Source: a virus. From it: a DNA stretch of 45,457 nucleotides. Positions 6,625 to 13,110 of the stretch are shown one piece after another. Position 1 is the first letter of the stretch. The number at the start of each line of letters is the position of its first letter. Location: positions 1 through 45,457 of the IMG/VR virus record IMGVR_UViG_3300036832_001852. One strand, written 5' to 3'. Position numbers and translations under genes: made by a program. A model generated the notes under the pieces. The model was given only the letters and a program-made list of their open reading frames with translations, was not told where the DNA came from and did not search any database.

Positions 6625-6709
6625 CCCCTTGACGGCTTTGCGGGTGGCCGTGGCGGTTGTGTTGTTTTCGGCGATTATGGCTTACATGTTTTCCTGTGTG
6701 GCACCATGA
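6566..6709 (+). CDS. Tiny single-helix membrane protein
   Basis: A 47-residue ORF from GTG 6566 overlaps the end of the HTH gene and ends TGA at 6707-6709, sharing ATGA with the start of the exonuclease gene. This 4-base overlap is the usual sign of translational coupling in this operon. The N-terminal half is polar (NATLNGWLRNDVTPGPQPNP). The C-terminal half is one hydrophobic helix (VAVAVVLFSAIMAYMFSCV). No family was recognised. The overlap of 59 bases with the preceding gene in another frame is the main reason for doubt. Confidence 0.5.
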   Translation: MNATLNGWLRNDVTPGPQPNPLTALRVAVAVVLFSAIMAYMFSCVAP

Positions 6710-7770
6710 ACAAAGATTGGAAATTAGCGCGCAAGAAAGGCATTGGTGGTTCTGATGCCGCAGCGATTCTAGGTTTTTCGCCCTGGAAGTCGCCGATGGA
6801 TGTGTACCTGGACAAAACCGGGATGGCCGAGGACGTACCCGAAGACAAGAATCGGCAATTTTTGCTGGAGCTAGGGACGCAGTTAGAACCGGTGATTGCA
6901 CGACTGTACGAACGGGAGACGGGCAAACATCTCCAGCAGCCGTCTCCCGCCATGTGGACCCACAGCAAACACGAAATCCTGTTGGGACATCCTGACCGGG
7001 TGGTGGCCAGTGACCGTGGTGTGGAGCTAAAAAGCGAAAACCAATTTCAAAATGAATTTGGCGACCCTGGCACCGACCAGGTTCCTTATCACTACCTGAT
7101 TCAGTGTGCGCATTACATGGCCATTGGAAATTATCCGACCTGGGACGTTGCACTGCTGAGAGGTGGCGCAACTTTCGCCATCTACACGTTGCATCGCGAC
7201 CTGGAGCTGGAACAGTTCATGCTGGATGAGTTGCTGGCTTGGTGGGACCACCACATCGTGCAAGGCGTGCCCCCGGACGTGGACAGTTCCGACGCCTGGA
7301 AAGTCTATCTGCGCAAAAAGTTTCCGGCAGACATTTTGCCCATCAAGCCCACCGACCAAGTTGCTCTGGAACTGCTGCAAAGGTTAGCCGACGCTCGCCG
7401 AGGTTGTGAGTCCTGGGAAACAGTGAAAGTGGAAATGGAAAATCGGCTGAAGCTGATTATCGGTGAGCACGAAGGGTTGCAAGGCGACTTCGGCAAAGTG
7501 ACCTGGCGCAAAACGAAAGATGGCAGCACGACCGACATGGCTGCAGCGTTTCAATGGTTGGCCAACAAAACAGGAACACCACAGGAACTGCGCGAGCAAA
7601 TCTTGCAGCAGTTCACGCACGCGAAACCTGGCGTTCGCAGATTTTTATTTAGTCCCAGAAAAGGATGGAACTATGGACAGTTCGCAAACTCTGCAGAAGC
7701 CGGAAAACTTTCCGAGTCTGCTGCAGCATTACAAGAGAGAAATCGAGAGAGCGCTGCCGAAACACCTTAA
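6706..7770 (+). CDS. YqaJ-family exonuclease
   Basis: 354 residues, a PD-(D/E)XK exonuclease of the YqaJ viral recombinase family. It resects double-stranded ends so that the annealing protein can load on the single strand. Visible signatures are KGIGGSDAAAILG (residues 11-23), the catalytic Asp97 in LGHPDRVV, the E-x-K pair E107/K109 in VELKSEN, and Gln in HYLIQCAHY. The gene lies directly upstream of recT and overlaps it by 98 bases, so exonuclease and annealing protein are probably made together. The C-terminal part (about 230-354) is less conserved and probably helical. Confidence 0.92.
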   Translation: MNKDWKLARKKGIGGSDAAAILGFSPWKSPMDVYLDKTGMAEDVPEDKNRQFLLELGTQLEPVIARLYERETGKHLQQPSPAMWTHSKHEILLGHPDRVVASDRGVELKSENQFQNEFGDPGTDQVPYHYLIQCAHYMAIGNYPTWDVALLRGGATFAIYTLHRDLELEQFMLDELLAWWDHHIVQGVPPDVDSSDAWKVYLRKKFPADILPIKPTDQVALELLQRLADARRGCESWETVKVEMENRLKLIIGEHEGLQGDFGKVTWRKTKDGSTTDMAAAFQWLANKTGTPQELREQILQQFTHAKPGVRRFLFSPRKGWNYGQFANSAEAGKLSESAAALQERNRESAAETP

Positions 7771-8566
7771 CGCTGACCGCATTGCGCGCATCGCTCTGAC
7801 TTCTTTCCGCAAAAATCCCAAGCTGGGGCAGTGCGACCCTAAAAGTGTTTTTGCTGCGGTGCTGATGGCTGCGCAATTGGGCTGGGAAATTGGTTTGGCT
7901 GGGCAAGCCTATCTGGTGCCGTACAACCGGGAATGCCAATTGGTGCCGGGCTGGATGGGTTTGGTGGATTTAGTCTTTCGGGCAGGCCGTGCTGCTGTCT
8001 GGACGGGGGCGGTGTATGACGGCGACGAATTCGATTACTCTCTTGGCGATTCGCCGTTTGTCAACCACCGCCCTGCGGACCCGTCCAGCGACCGACTCAG
8101 CGCAGTATATGCCATTGGCCGCATCAAGGATGCCGAATATCCGGTGGTGGAAGTGTGGCCGGTCGCCAAAGTCATTGCGCATCGCAACCGCTACAACAAA
8201 GTGGGCAACGCTCACTATTCGCACCAGCATTTTGAAATGTATGCACGCAAAGTGGCTTTGCTGCAGGTGCTGAAGTATTTGCCAAAATCCAGCGAACTGC
8301 AATTGGCCATGCAACTGGATGAATCTGCCACCAACGGTGGGCAACACCTGACGTTGGGTGAAGTAGTGGATTCCACCTGGATGCCTGATGTCCCGGCAGA
8401 AGAGACGGCAGTCCCGCCAGGGCCGTCTCCATCGGCCACGGAAGCGGTGAAAGACAAACTAAGAGGCATGCGAGTCTCTGACGTGCGCAAACAGGAAGCC
8501 CACGAAACACTTATGGGCGAAAAAGTTGACGAAGCCTGGCCAAAAGACCCCAAGGACGCTGCGTGA
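7673..8566 (+). CDS. recT: RecT single-strand annealing protein
   Basis: 297 residues of the RecT family, which anneals complementary single strands in phage recombination and replication. Start ATG 7673 is chosen for AAGGATGG just upstream. The frame continues further up but without RecT sequence. Family features are ALTSFRKNPKLGQCDPKSV, the A..LGWEIGLAGQAYLVPY block, VPGWMGLVDLVFRAG (the GYxG/GWxG-type motif) and YNKVGNAHYSHQHFEMYARK with VALLQVLKYLPKSS. The last 60 residues are acidic and variable, perhaps a partner-binding tail. It overlaps the exonuclease gene by 98 bases. The downstream pentamer array has the same period as the footprint that I recall for RecT, as discussed in the findings. 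Confidence 0.93.
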   Translation: MDSSQTLQKPENFPSLLQHYKREIERALPKHLNADRIARIALTSFRKNPKLGQCDPKSVFAAVLMAAQLGWEIGLAGQAYLVPYNRECQLVPGWMGLVDLVFRAGRAAVWTGAVYDGDEFDYSLGDSPFVNHRPADPSSDRLSAVYAIGRIKDAEYPVVEVWPVAKVIAHRNRYNKVGNAHYSHQHFEMYARKVALLQVLKYLPKSSELQLAMQLDESATNGGQHLTLGEVVDSTWMPDVPAEETAVPPGPSPSATEAVKDKLRGMRVSDVRKQEAHETLMGEKVDEAWPKDPKDAA

Positions 8567-8570
8567 GCCA

Positions 8571-8840
8571 ATGGACCGCATTGAATTTTTTCTCGAAACG
8601 ATTTTGCCCATCTGCTGGAAAGGTCAGTGGCTAACCATAGACGAAATGATGGAGCTGACCAAGCTGCATCCTTCCGTTGTTCGCTGGTGTTTGCGGCAAT
8701 GCAAAACCGGCGAAGAGGGCGATTTCATTATTCGCAAACGGCGACGGCCACAGCCTGGCTGCGAACTGGAAATTTACATCAAGAGAAAACCAGCTCAGTT
8801 GCGGCTGCCATTTTATGAAAACGCAGGAACCTCAGCATGA
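8571..8840 (+). CDS. Small winged-helix-like protein next to RecT
   Basis: 89 residues from ATG 8571, four bases after the recT stop. The pattern ETILPICWKGQWLTIDEM, ELTKLHPSVVRWCLRQC and a basic hairpin IIRKRRRPQPGCELEIYIK fits a small winged helix: helix, helix, recognition helix, wing. It could modulate recombination or bind DNA at the fork, but this is inference from context. The ATGA at its end overlaps the next tiny ORF. Confidence 0.65.
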   Translation: MDRIEFFLETILPICWKGQWLTIDEMMELTKLHPSVVRWCLRQCKTGEEGDFIIRKRRRPQPGCELEIYIKRKPAQLRLPFYENAGTSA

Positions 8841-8923
8841 AGAAACGGGAATTGCGGGGCGCCCCTCCTGTTCCTTTAGCCGGAAACGCTGCAGACAACA
8901 AGCCTTTTCCGACCGCGACGTAG
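8837..8923 (+). CDS. Possible 28-residue ORF
   Basis: ATG 8837 overlaps the stop of the winged-helix gene (ATGA) and the frame ends at TAG 8921-8923. The product begins MKKRELRGAPPVPLAG and is Pro/Ala-rich with no domain. The coupled start is the only support. It may instead be untranslated spacer before the next small gene. Confidence 0.3.
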   Translation: MKKRELRGAPPVPLAGNAADNKPFPTAT

Positions 8924-8925
8924 CT

Positions 8926-9036
8926 ATGCGCTTTATTGGCGTGCTGCGCTTGCTGGGATTTGATGGGTATTTGCAAGCCAAATGTGCGCGTTGTGGGATG
9001 GTTCATGTCCGAGAAAGCAGAAGTATCCGACCTTGA
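8926..9036 (+). CDS. Possible 36-residue zinc-knuckle ORF
   Basis: ATG 8926 begins two bases after a stop. The product contains a CARCG pair after a hydrophobic N-terminal helix (FIGVLRLLGF) and ends in a basic tail. Its last 32 bases overlap the next gene in another frame. One CxxC pair alone does not define a domain. Support is spacing and the Cys pair. Confidence 0.35.
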   Translation: MRFIGVLRLLGFDGYLQAKCARCGMVHVRESRSIRP

Positions 9037-9205
9037 AACGCAATTGCAGCAGTCGCTTGATGCTACGCGTTGCCCGCACTGCAATGTATTGAACCCGGTC
9101 ATTCGCTGCATGCGCACCTATCGCAGCCCGTGCGGGTGGGTAATTTTATTTTCCTGCATGAACTGCAAACGCGTGATTAGCTGTGGATTGGAACCAGACA
9201 AATGA
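9005..9205 (+). CDS. Small zinc-ribbon protein
   Basis: 66 residues from ATG 9005. After a short acidic helix (SEKAEVSDLETQLQQSL) come two CxxC knuckles, RCPHCNVLNP and SCMNCKRVISCG, about 30 residues apart, separated by hydrophobic strands. This is a classical zinc-ribbon layout seen in small phage proteins that bind DNA or RNA polymerase. The stop overlaps the next ATG by 4 bases. The specific role is unknown. Confidence 0.65.
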   Translation: MSEKAEVSDLETQLQQSLDATRCPHCNVLNPVIRCMRTYRSPCGWVILFSCMNCKRVISCGLEPDK

Positions 9206-9846
9206 AATTAGCCGATGCGGAAACCCTGCTACGCGTGCAGAAAGAGCAGGGACCAATCACCGAACCGTGGAGCGTGCTGACCGATGAAGGCGTGCTGCTA
9301 GAAGCCTGGCCGCTGGGCTTTGCGCGTGGCTCGATTGAGTTGAGTGACATGTACACCATGTTTTCGCGTTGGCATGGTGGTGGCGTGTTCTTCCAGGGTG
9401 GCGATGCGGCACCACACCGCTATCCGCGCTGGAGTCCCAAAAAGCTGTGGGAACAGGAACAATATGTGTACGTGCGGGAGATGCGCATGGCTGCGCAAAT
9501 TGCTCTTGAACGATTGCATGCTGGGCCATTCTATCCACGGCCAGGAGAGAAGTCTTACAACACCACACCCGTGCCCAGTGATTTCCATTTATTTGTGCCA
9601 GACCCTGGCGTGAGTTGGATTCTGGTGAATCGGCGGCATTTCCCCGAGGAAGAACTGGAGAAAGTGAAAGAAGATTTTTGCGAGCTGTTGGAAGTGTTCA
9701 TCAAAGAGGAGAAATGGAATGGCCAAAGGAAAGTTGTTCGAGTACGCAGTGCTGCATCATCCGAAGAGGACCAAGGAACACCACGAGCTGGGGACCTGGC
9801 CGAAGTCGGAAGTGTTGATTCCACCGACGACGACGATTGGAACTGA
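9202..9846 (+). CDS. Unknown early-operon protein
   Basis: 214 residues. No family was recognised. The N-terminal two-thirds are well folded in appearance, with many aromatic residues (MYTMFSRWHGGGVFF, YPRWSPKKLWEQEQYVYV) and a helix of ELEKVKEDFCELLEVFIKEEK near 155-180. The last 45 residues are low-complexity and acidic (ending DSTDDDDWN) and lie entirely in the overlap with the next gene, so they may simply be read-through sequence. Start ATG 9202 overlaps the previous stop by 4 bases. Confidence 0.65.
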   Translation: MKLADAETLLRVQKEQGPITEPWSVLTDEGVLLEAWPLGFARGSIELSDMYTMFSRWHGGGVFFQGGDAAPHRYPRWSPKKLWEQEQYVYVREMRMAAQIALERLHAGPFYPRPGEKSYNTTPVPSDFHLFVPDPGVSWILVNRRHFPEEELEKVKEDFCELLEVFIKEEKWNGQRKVVRVRSAASSEEDQGTPRAGDLAEVGSVDSTDDDDWN

Positions 9847-9937
9847 GGAAACCATGCCCATGATTGCCGCCAGGGCCATCCCAGAGTCCCACAAGGATAA
9901 ATTGGACGATATTGAGATTGTGGTGCGCCCTTTTTAG
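9719..9937 (+). CDS. Conserved small phage protein
   Basis: 72 residues from ATG 9719, with GAGGAG ending 8 bases upstream. The sequence AKGKLFEYAVLHHPK, EVLIPPTTTIGTEE, MIAARAIPESHKDKL, DDIEIVVRPF fits a small alpha/beta protein. I recall very similar proteins in other phages, where the ending E(I/V)VVRPF is typical, but no function is established. It overlaps the upstream gene by 128 bases in another frame, much more than elsewhere in the operon. Its good ribosome site and familiar sequence make it the better-supported of the two in that stretch. Confidence 0.8.
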   Translation: MAKGKLFEYAVLHHPKRTKEHHELGTWPKSEVLIPPTTTIGTEETMPMIAARAIPESHKDKLDDIEIVVRPF

Positions 9938-9981
9938 CCGAGCCACTGCGGCAAGAAAAACAGTGGCAACCAGGATTGCGA

Positions 9982-10149
9982 ATGCACCAGCAGGAACTCG
10001 CTTCGCTGGGCGGCGGCCTGGCCAGTGTGTTTGACCCTGCAGCCATCGGCGGTATTACTGGAGCGTTCAATGCTGGCACTGCTTACACCGTCAGCAACAA
10101 AATGCCTGCCACAACTTATACCGCCAGCCAGGTGCTGAGCAATAAATGA
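9982..10149 (+). CDS. Small hypothetical protein
   Basis: 55 residues from ATG 9982 with AGGA 7 bases upstream, ending TGA 10147-10149. The sequence is Gly/Ala/Ser/Thr-rich (ASLGGGLASVFDPAAIGGIT, then NKMPATTYTASQVLSNK), without charged helices or membrane segments. The next gene starts 8 bases on, with its ribosome site (GAGGAG) overlapping this stop. Codon use is normal for the operon. No family was recognised. Confidence 0.5.
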   Translation: MHQQELASLGGGLASVFDPAAIGGITGAFNAGTAYTVSNKMPATTYTASQVLSNK

Positions 10150-10156
10150 GGAGACT

Positions 10157-10843
10157 ATGAAATCAATTTGGAATGTATATTCCGTGCATTTTACGTTTCT
10201 TGGTGACCTGTGCGCTTCCACACCAGCCGACCCTGAGCTGATGAAGAAATGGCTAGAAGCCCGTAAGCCTGCTGCTTTCCCGCCCGGTGGCCGCAGCATC
10301 GCCGAAATTCAAGAAGAGGTGTTTTCTACCATTGCGGTGGAAGAGTTGGAAGATGCCCAGACACAAAAAGAAAATCTGCTGGTCTTCCAACGCGTCGATG
10401 GCAATTTGGTGGAACGCACTGCGACCTTCCGTGCCCATATAAAAGATTGTGCCCGCGTACTCAGTGCGCAATACATTGGCAAAATGAAAGGGCAACGCTC
10501 ATTTGCCACTCGCATCGTCAATGGCGTGTACCACGACGAAAGGCAATATTGGACTACCATTCGCAAAGCGGACGGCGAACCTTTCACCGCTGTCGATGGA
10601 CAAAAAGAAAAAGCCATCCGTTTCCGTTTGCCGACCGGGCAGCAGATGAGTGCCATCAAAGTATTTGAATTCGTTCGCCAGGCCAACGTGGAATTCAATC
10701 TGAAAGTTCTGGGCAACTCTGTAAGCCGTGAAGACCTGGAAACGGTTTTCACTTACGGTGGTGTGCATGGTTATGCCGGGGAACGCGGTGACGGCGAAGG
10801 TCGCTACACATTTTCAATCGAGGAGAAAGAACATGCCGAGTAA
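10157..10843 (+). CDS. Conserved phage protein of unknown function
   Basis: 228 residues, start ATG 10157 with TGAGGAGACT upstream. The N-terminus begins with alternating strand residues (WNVYSVHFTFLGDL), followed by PADPELMKKWLEAR. The core contains FRAHIKDCARVLSAQY, FATRIVNGVYHD and a C-terminal segment with TYGGVHGYAGERGDGEGRY that looks like a Gly-rich loop. I have seen similar layouts (a PxDPEL..WL segment near the N-terminus) in phage early operons, without an assigned function. It overlaps the next gene by 11 bases. A nucleic-acid-binding role is possible but not shown. Confidence 0.65.
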   Translation: MKSIWNVYSVHFTFLGDLCASTPADPELMKKWLEARKPAAFPPGGRSIAEIQEEVFSTIAVEELEDAQTQKENLLVFQRVDGNLVERTATFRAHIKDCARVLSAQYIGKMKGQRSFATRIVNGVYHDERQYWTTIRKADGEPFTAVDGQKEKAIRFRLPTGQQMSAIKVFEFVRQANVEFNLKVLGNSVSREDLETVFTYGGVHGYAGERGDGEGRYTFSIEEKEHAE

Positions 10844-11072
10844 TGCCCTAGTGGCACTGAAAAGCGTCAATGACATCAGCGAGGCTTATGAATGGATGTT
10901 TAACGCGCAACGCGACGGGCAAATTGATGCCAAGACCGCTGACGCGTTGAACACCACGCTAAAAGGCGCAACCTATTTGCGCGTGAAATTGCGTATGGAT
11001 GCCGCGAAATTACTCATCCAGGCACAGATTAAGAAAGTTCAAATTCCAGAAAAGCTTTTGCCGGAACTGTAG
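10833..11072 (+). CDS. Small helical protein preceding the pentamer array
   Basis: 79 residues from ATG 10833, with GAGGAG 8 bases upstream. It is almost entirely helical: DISEAYEWMFNAQRDGQI, DAKTADALNTTLKGATYL, LRMDAAKLLIQAQIKKV. It ends with IPEKLLPEL. A compact three-helix bundle is likely. Small phage proteins of this kind are known to me only as hypothetical. Its TAG stop (11070-11072) is also the first edge of the pentamer array, so it is an obvious candidate to test for interaction with that array. Confidence 0.65.
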   Translation: MPSNALVALKSVNDISEAYEWMFNAQRDGQIDAKTADALNTTLKGATYLRVKLRMDAAKLLIQAQIKKVQIPEKLLPEL

Positions 11073-11791
11073 GCGAGGTCTTGCCTGAGGTGGATTGTTA
11101 TGCCGTGCCGCCGAGAGTTGGCGTGCGGTGTAGCGCGGTGTCGTGCCCTGTTATGTCGCCGAGCATTGGGCTGGAGTGCAGGGGGTTGGCGTGTCGTGAA
11201 ATGACGCCGAGGCCTGGACTGATGTGCCGTGTGGTGCCGCCGAGTACTGCAGTGGATTGGAGTGCAATGCAGCCGAGTTTTGACCCGGTGTGTGCTGTTG
11301 TGCTCTGACGCCGAGTATTGAGGTGGCCTGAGCTGGCTTGCGGTGAAATGATTTGCCGCCGAGAAATGACATGTGTTGGTTTGGTCTGTCGTGCCGCCGA
11401 GGATTGTCGTGCCATGATTTGAGCTGCAGCCGAGTTTTGTTGTGCGCCGGGTTGGACTGCGCTGGCTTGTCGTGCCGTGCCGCCGAGACGTGCGCTGCAA
11501 TGTTTCGGCTTGCATTGACGCCGAGGTTTGGCGTGTCGTGCGCTGAGGTGCCGCCGAGTAGCGTAATGCCGTGAAGACGAGACGTGGTCTGGCGTGTTCT
11601 GAAGCCGAGTGCTGTCCTGCGATGAACTGAGCTGTAGCCGAGAATTGTCGTGCCATGGGGTGACCCGCTGTGTCTTGCCATGTCGCCGAGGGATGATTCG
11701 GTGTGTTTTGCTTTGTCGTGATGTGAACTGTCGCCAAGAAATGATATGTCGTGCCATGCCCTGCATTGGGTTGTCGCCGAGGAGTGAAATG
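11072..11791 (+). repeat. Pentamer-periodic array (CCGAG-(NNNTG)n-NNG blocks)
   Basis: From the stop codon of the preceding gene to the start codon of rusA the sequence can be cut without remainder into 18 complete blocks. Each is CCGAG, then n pentamers NNNTG, then NNG. Block lengths are 38, 48, 48, 33, 33, 38, 48, 38, 33, 53, 38, 33, 23, 28, 33, 48, 48 and 43, which is always 8 + 5n with n from 3 to 9. By my count 103 of 112 pentamers end in TG and 7 more end in CG. The separator is CCGAG except GCGAG (first), ACGAG (11577-11581) and CCAAG (11734-11738). The base before it is always G. A 19th separator and two pentamers (GAGTG, AAATG) follow, and the ATG of the last pentamer is the rusA start. 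All three minus-strand frames are largely open, but a 5-base period cannot be a coding signal. I know no family like it. Confidence 0.93.
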
Positions 11792-12172
11792 AACCACATT
11801 ATTACTATCCCGTTAGTTCCACCCAGCCCTAACGAGCTGCGGCGTAAATACCGTCATCCACTCGCTTACCGCAAACTGCGCAAGCTCTGGGAGCAGGAAT
11901 TGTTCTACGGAATGGCTTGCTCCCGCCATCGGCAAGAGTTGCTTGCTGCCGCTGCCGCCAGTGAACGCATGCGGGTGGAAATTGTGGTGCACCACACAAA
12001 AGAATTTGACCCTGACAATTTGCCGGGTGCTTGCAAACCAATCTTGGATGCCATGAAGAATTGCGGTTACATCGTTGATGACAATGAGAAAAAGTTACAA
12101 CTCATCCCGCCTGCCCAGGTGCTCAGCCAAGAGAAAAAAACAGTCATCAAGATTGGCCCCAGTGTTCCGTGA
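11789..12172 (+). CDS. rusA: RusA-family Holliday junction resolvase
   Basis: 127 residues from ATG 11789. The RusA family cuts Holliday junctions symmetrically as a dimer. Visible features are the N-terminal strand HIITIPLVPPSPNELRRKY, the acidic motif EFDPDNLPGACKPILDAM (the DxDN/DNxxKxxLD-type signature with catalytic aspartates and a Lys) and NCGYIVDDNEKKLQLIPPAQ (the DD pair). It completes the exonuclease, RecT, resolvase set of this operon. The reading frame extends upstream to 11609 only through the array, so the upstream extension is not real. Its ribosome site GAGGAG is supplied by the last array block. Confidence 0.92.
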   Translation: MNHIITIPLVPPSPNELRRKYRHPLAYRKLRKLWEQELFYGMACSRHRQELLAAAAASERMRVEIVVHHTKEFDPDNLPGACKPILDAMKNCGYIVDDNEKKLQLIPPAQVLSQEKKTVIKIGPSVP

Positions 12173-12405
12173 GCGGCTATTTCATCGTGGAAGATGCCAA
12201 CAACCCTGCCATCATGAATGCTTTTGCCTGGAACTCCCTGCACCCCTACGAAATCACGCGCAACACCGTGCCACAGTTTTTCTACACGCGTTATGAAGCC
12301 AAAGCCTTCGCTAAAATTTGTAAGGAACGTTACCCAGATAGCAACCCGGTGGTGGTCTCCAAGATGTTCCCGCCCTGGATGGACCAGGTCAAACCGGGTC
12401 AATAA
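12169..12405 (+). CDS. Small hypothetical protein after RusA
   Basis: 78 residues from GTG 12169, which overlaps the rusA stop (GTGA). The sequence SGYFIVEDANNPAIMNAFAW, FFYTRYEAKAFAKICKERYPDSN and VVVSKMFPPW suggests a small alpha/beta protein with a helical YEAKAFAKICKERYP segment. I do not recognise a family. It is the last gene of the early operon, immediately before the DnaA-box region. Confidence 0.6.
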   Translation: MSGYFIVEDANNPAIMNAFAWNSLHPYEITRNTVPQFFYTRYEAKAFAKICKERYPDSNPVVVSKMFPPWMDQVKPGQ

Positions 12406-12668
12406 GGGTTTTCCACAGATTTCCACAGATTTATCCACAGGGGCTATTTTGTATGACAATAATCGTCCCTTTCGTAGACGCCCCACATTAGTACCGTATA
12501 CACGTATACTTTGGCAGTAATTGTATACACAGTGAGTTATCCACATATCCACAAAAAGATACCCCCTTCCCTTCCTCTCTTCTCCCCCCTTAAGATTCCC
12601 CCCTCTTCTCTTCTTCCTATCCCCTAGAAAAATTTATCATCATCAGTAAAAAATTGGGGAAGCTGAAA
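12406..12668. other. Candidate replication origin with DnaA boxes
   Basis: No gene fits in this 263-base stretch. Two consensus DnaA boxes TTATCCACA lie at 12431-12439 and 12537-12545. Near matches lie at 12409-12417 (TTTTCCACA), 12419-12427 (ATTTCCACA) and 12545-12553 (ATATCCACA). Between the two groups are three GTATAC palindromes (12496-12501, 12504-12509, 12523-12528). A polypyrimidine stretch follows (runs 12562-12591, 12596-12618, 12620-12625), then an A/T-rich segment to the next gene. Clustered DnaA boxes beside an easily melted tract are the layout of a DnaA-dependent origin. This fits a phage without its own replication proteins. Confidence 0.65.
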
Positions 12669-13022
12669 ATGAGCGAATACATAGCAACCGACCTACAGCT
12701 AGAAATTGAAGCCATCGGACAAATGCTGGCACCGCGACTCTTTGGCAAGCCCTACCGCGAATTGGGATTCTGTCAACAGTACGGCAAACTCAAGACCTCG
12801 GAACTGTTCCACTGCGCCAGGGCAGCCCAGGAGATTCGTTTGGAAGCCATAGCGAGCGCCAAAATGCGCGGAATGAGCCTTCCATTGCCCATGGCTGAAA
12901 TGCTGGAACTGGCATTTGAAGTTATGAATCGGCCCGACATGGAGCTGCAAAAGGCGGAACTGCGCAAACGAGGTTTCCTGCCACTAAACCAACTACCTGA
13001 ACAGGTGGGTAAGCCACTGTAA
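12669..13022 (+). CDS. Hypothetical protein beside the candidate origin
   Basis: 117 residues from ATG 12669, which is preferred over the TTG at 12654. The protein is mostly helical: LQLEIEAIGQMLAPRLFG, YGKLKTSELFHCARAAQEI, LEAIASAKM and PMAEMLELAFEVMNRPDM. It has no recognised motif. Its promoter probably lies in the origin region upstream, which holds TATAC elements. It stands alone between the origin and a convergent operon, so a replication-control role is possible but not shown. Confidence 0.65.
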   Translation: MSEYIATDLQLEIEAIGQMLAPRLFGKPYRELGFCQQYGKLKTSELFHCARAAQEIRLEAIASAKMRGMSLPLPMAEMLELAFEVMNRPDMELQKAELRKRGFLPLNQLPEQVGKPL

Positions 13023-13110
13023 AAAGACCTGCACCGCGAAGCTAAGCCAGAGCTGTTGCTTCCACCGCACCCACCACCGGCCTTCCGCGATACGGCCATA
13101 CAATAGCAAA

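Noticed and set aside
7520-7672. N-terminal extension of RecT to 7520
   Set aside because: The segment is antisense in character (Cys/Ser/Arg mixture), overlaps the exonuclease gene fully, and RecT sequence begins at ATG 7673 with a good ribosome site.
11081-11788. Plus-strand frames inside the array and the upstream extension of rusA to 11609
   Set aside because: They consist of the repeating pentamers only (Cys/Leu/Arg-rich), and RusA homology begins at ATG 11789 with a proper ribosome site.
11072-11791. CRISPR array
   Set aside because: No constant repeat longer than CCGAG, block length varies in steps of 5, and no cas gene is present.
11039-11797. Long open frames on the minus strand across the array (up to 252 codons, all three frames largely open)
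   Set aside because: Openness follows from the CANNN pentamers of the minus strand, which rarely form stops. The 5-base period has no codon register, products are low-complexity His/Thr/Arg/Gln mixtures, and there is no ribosome site.
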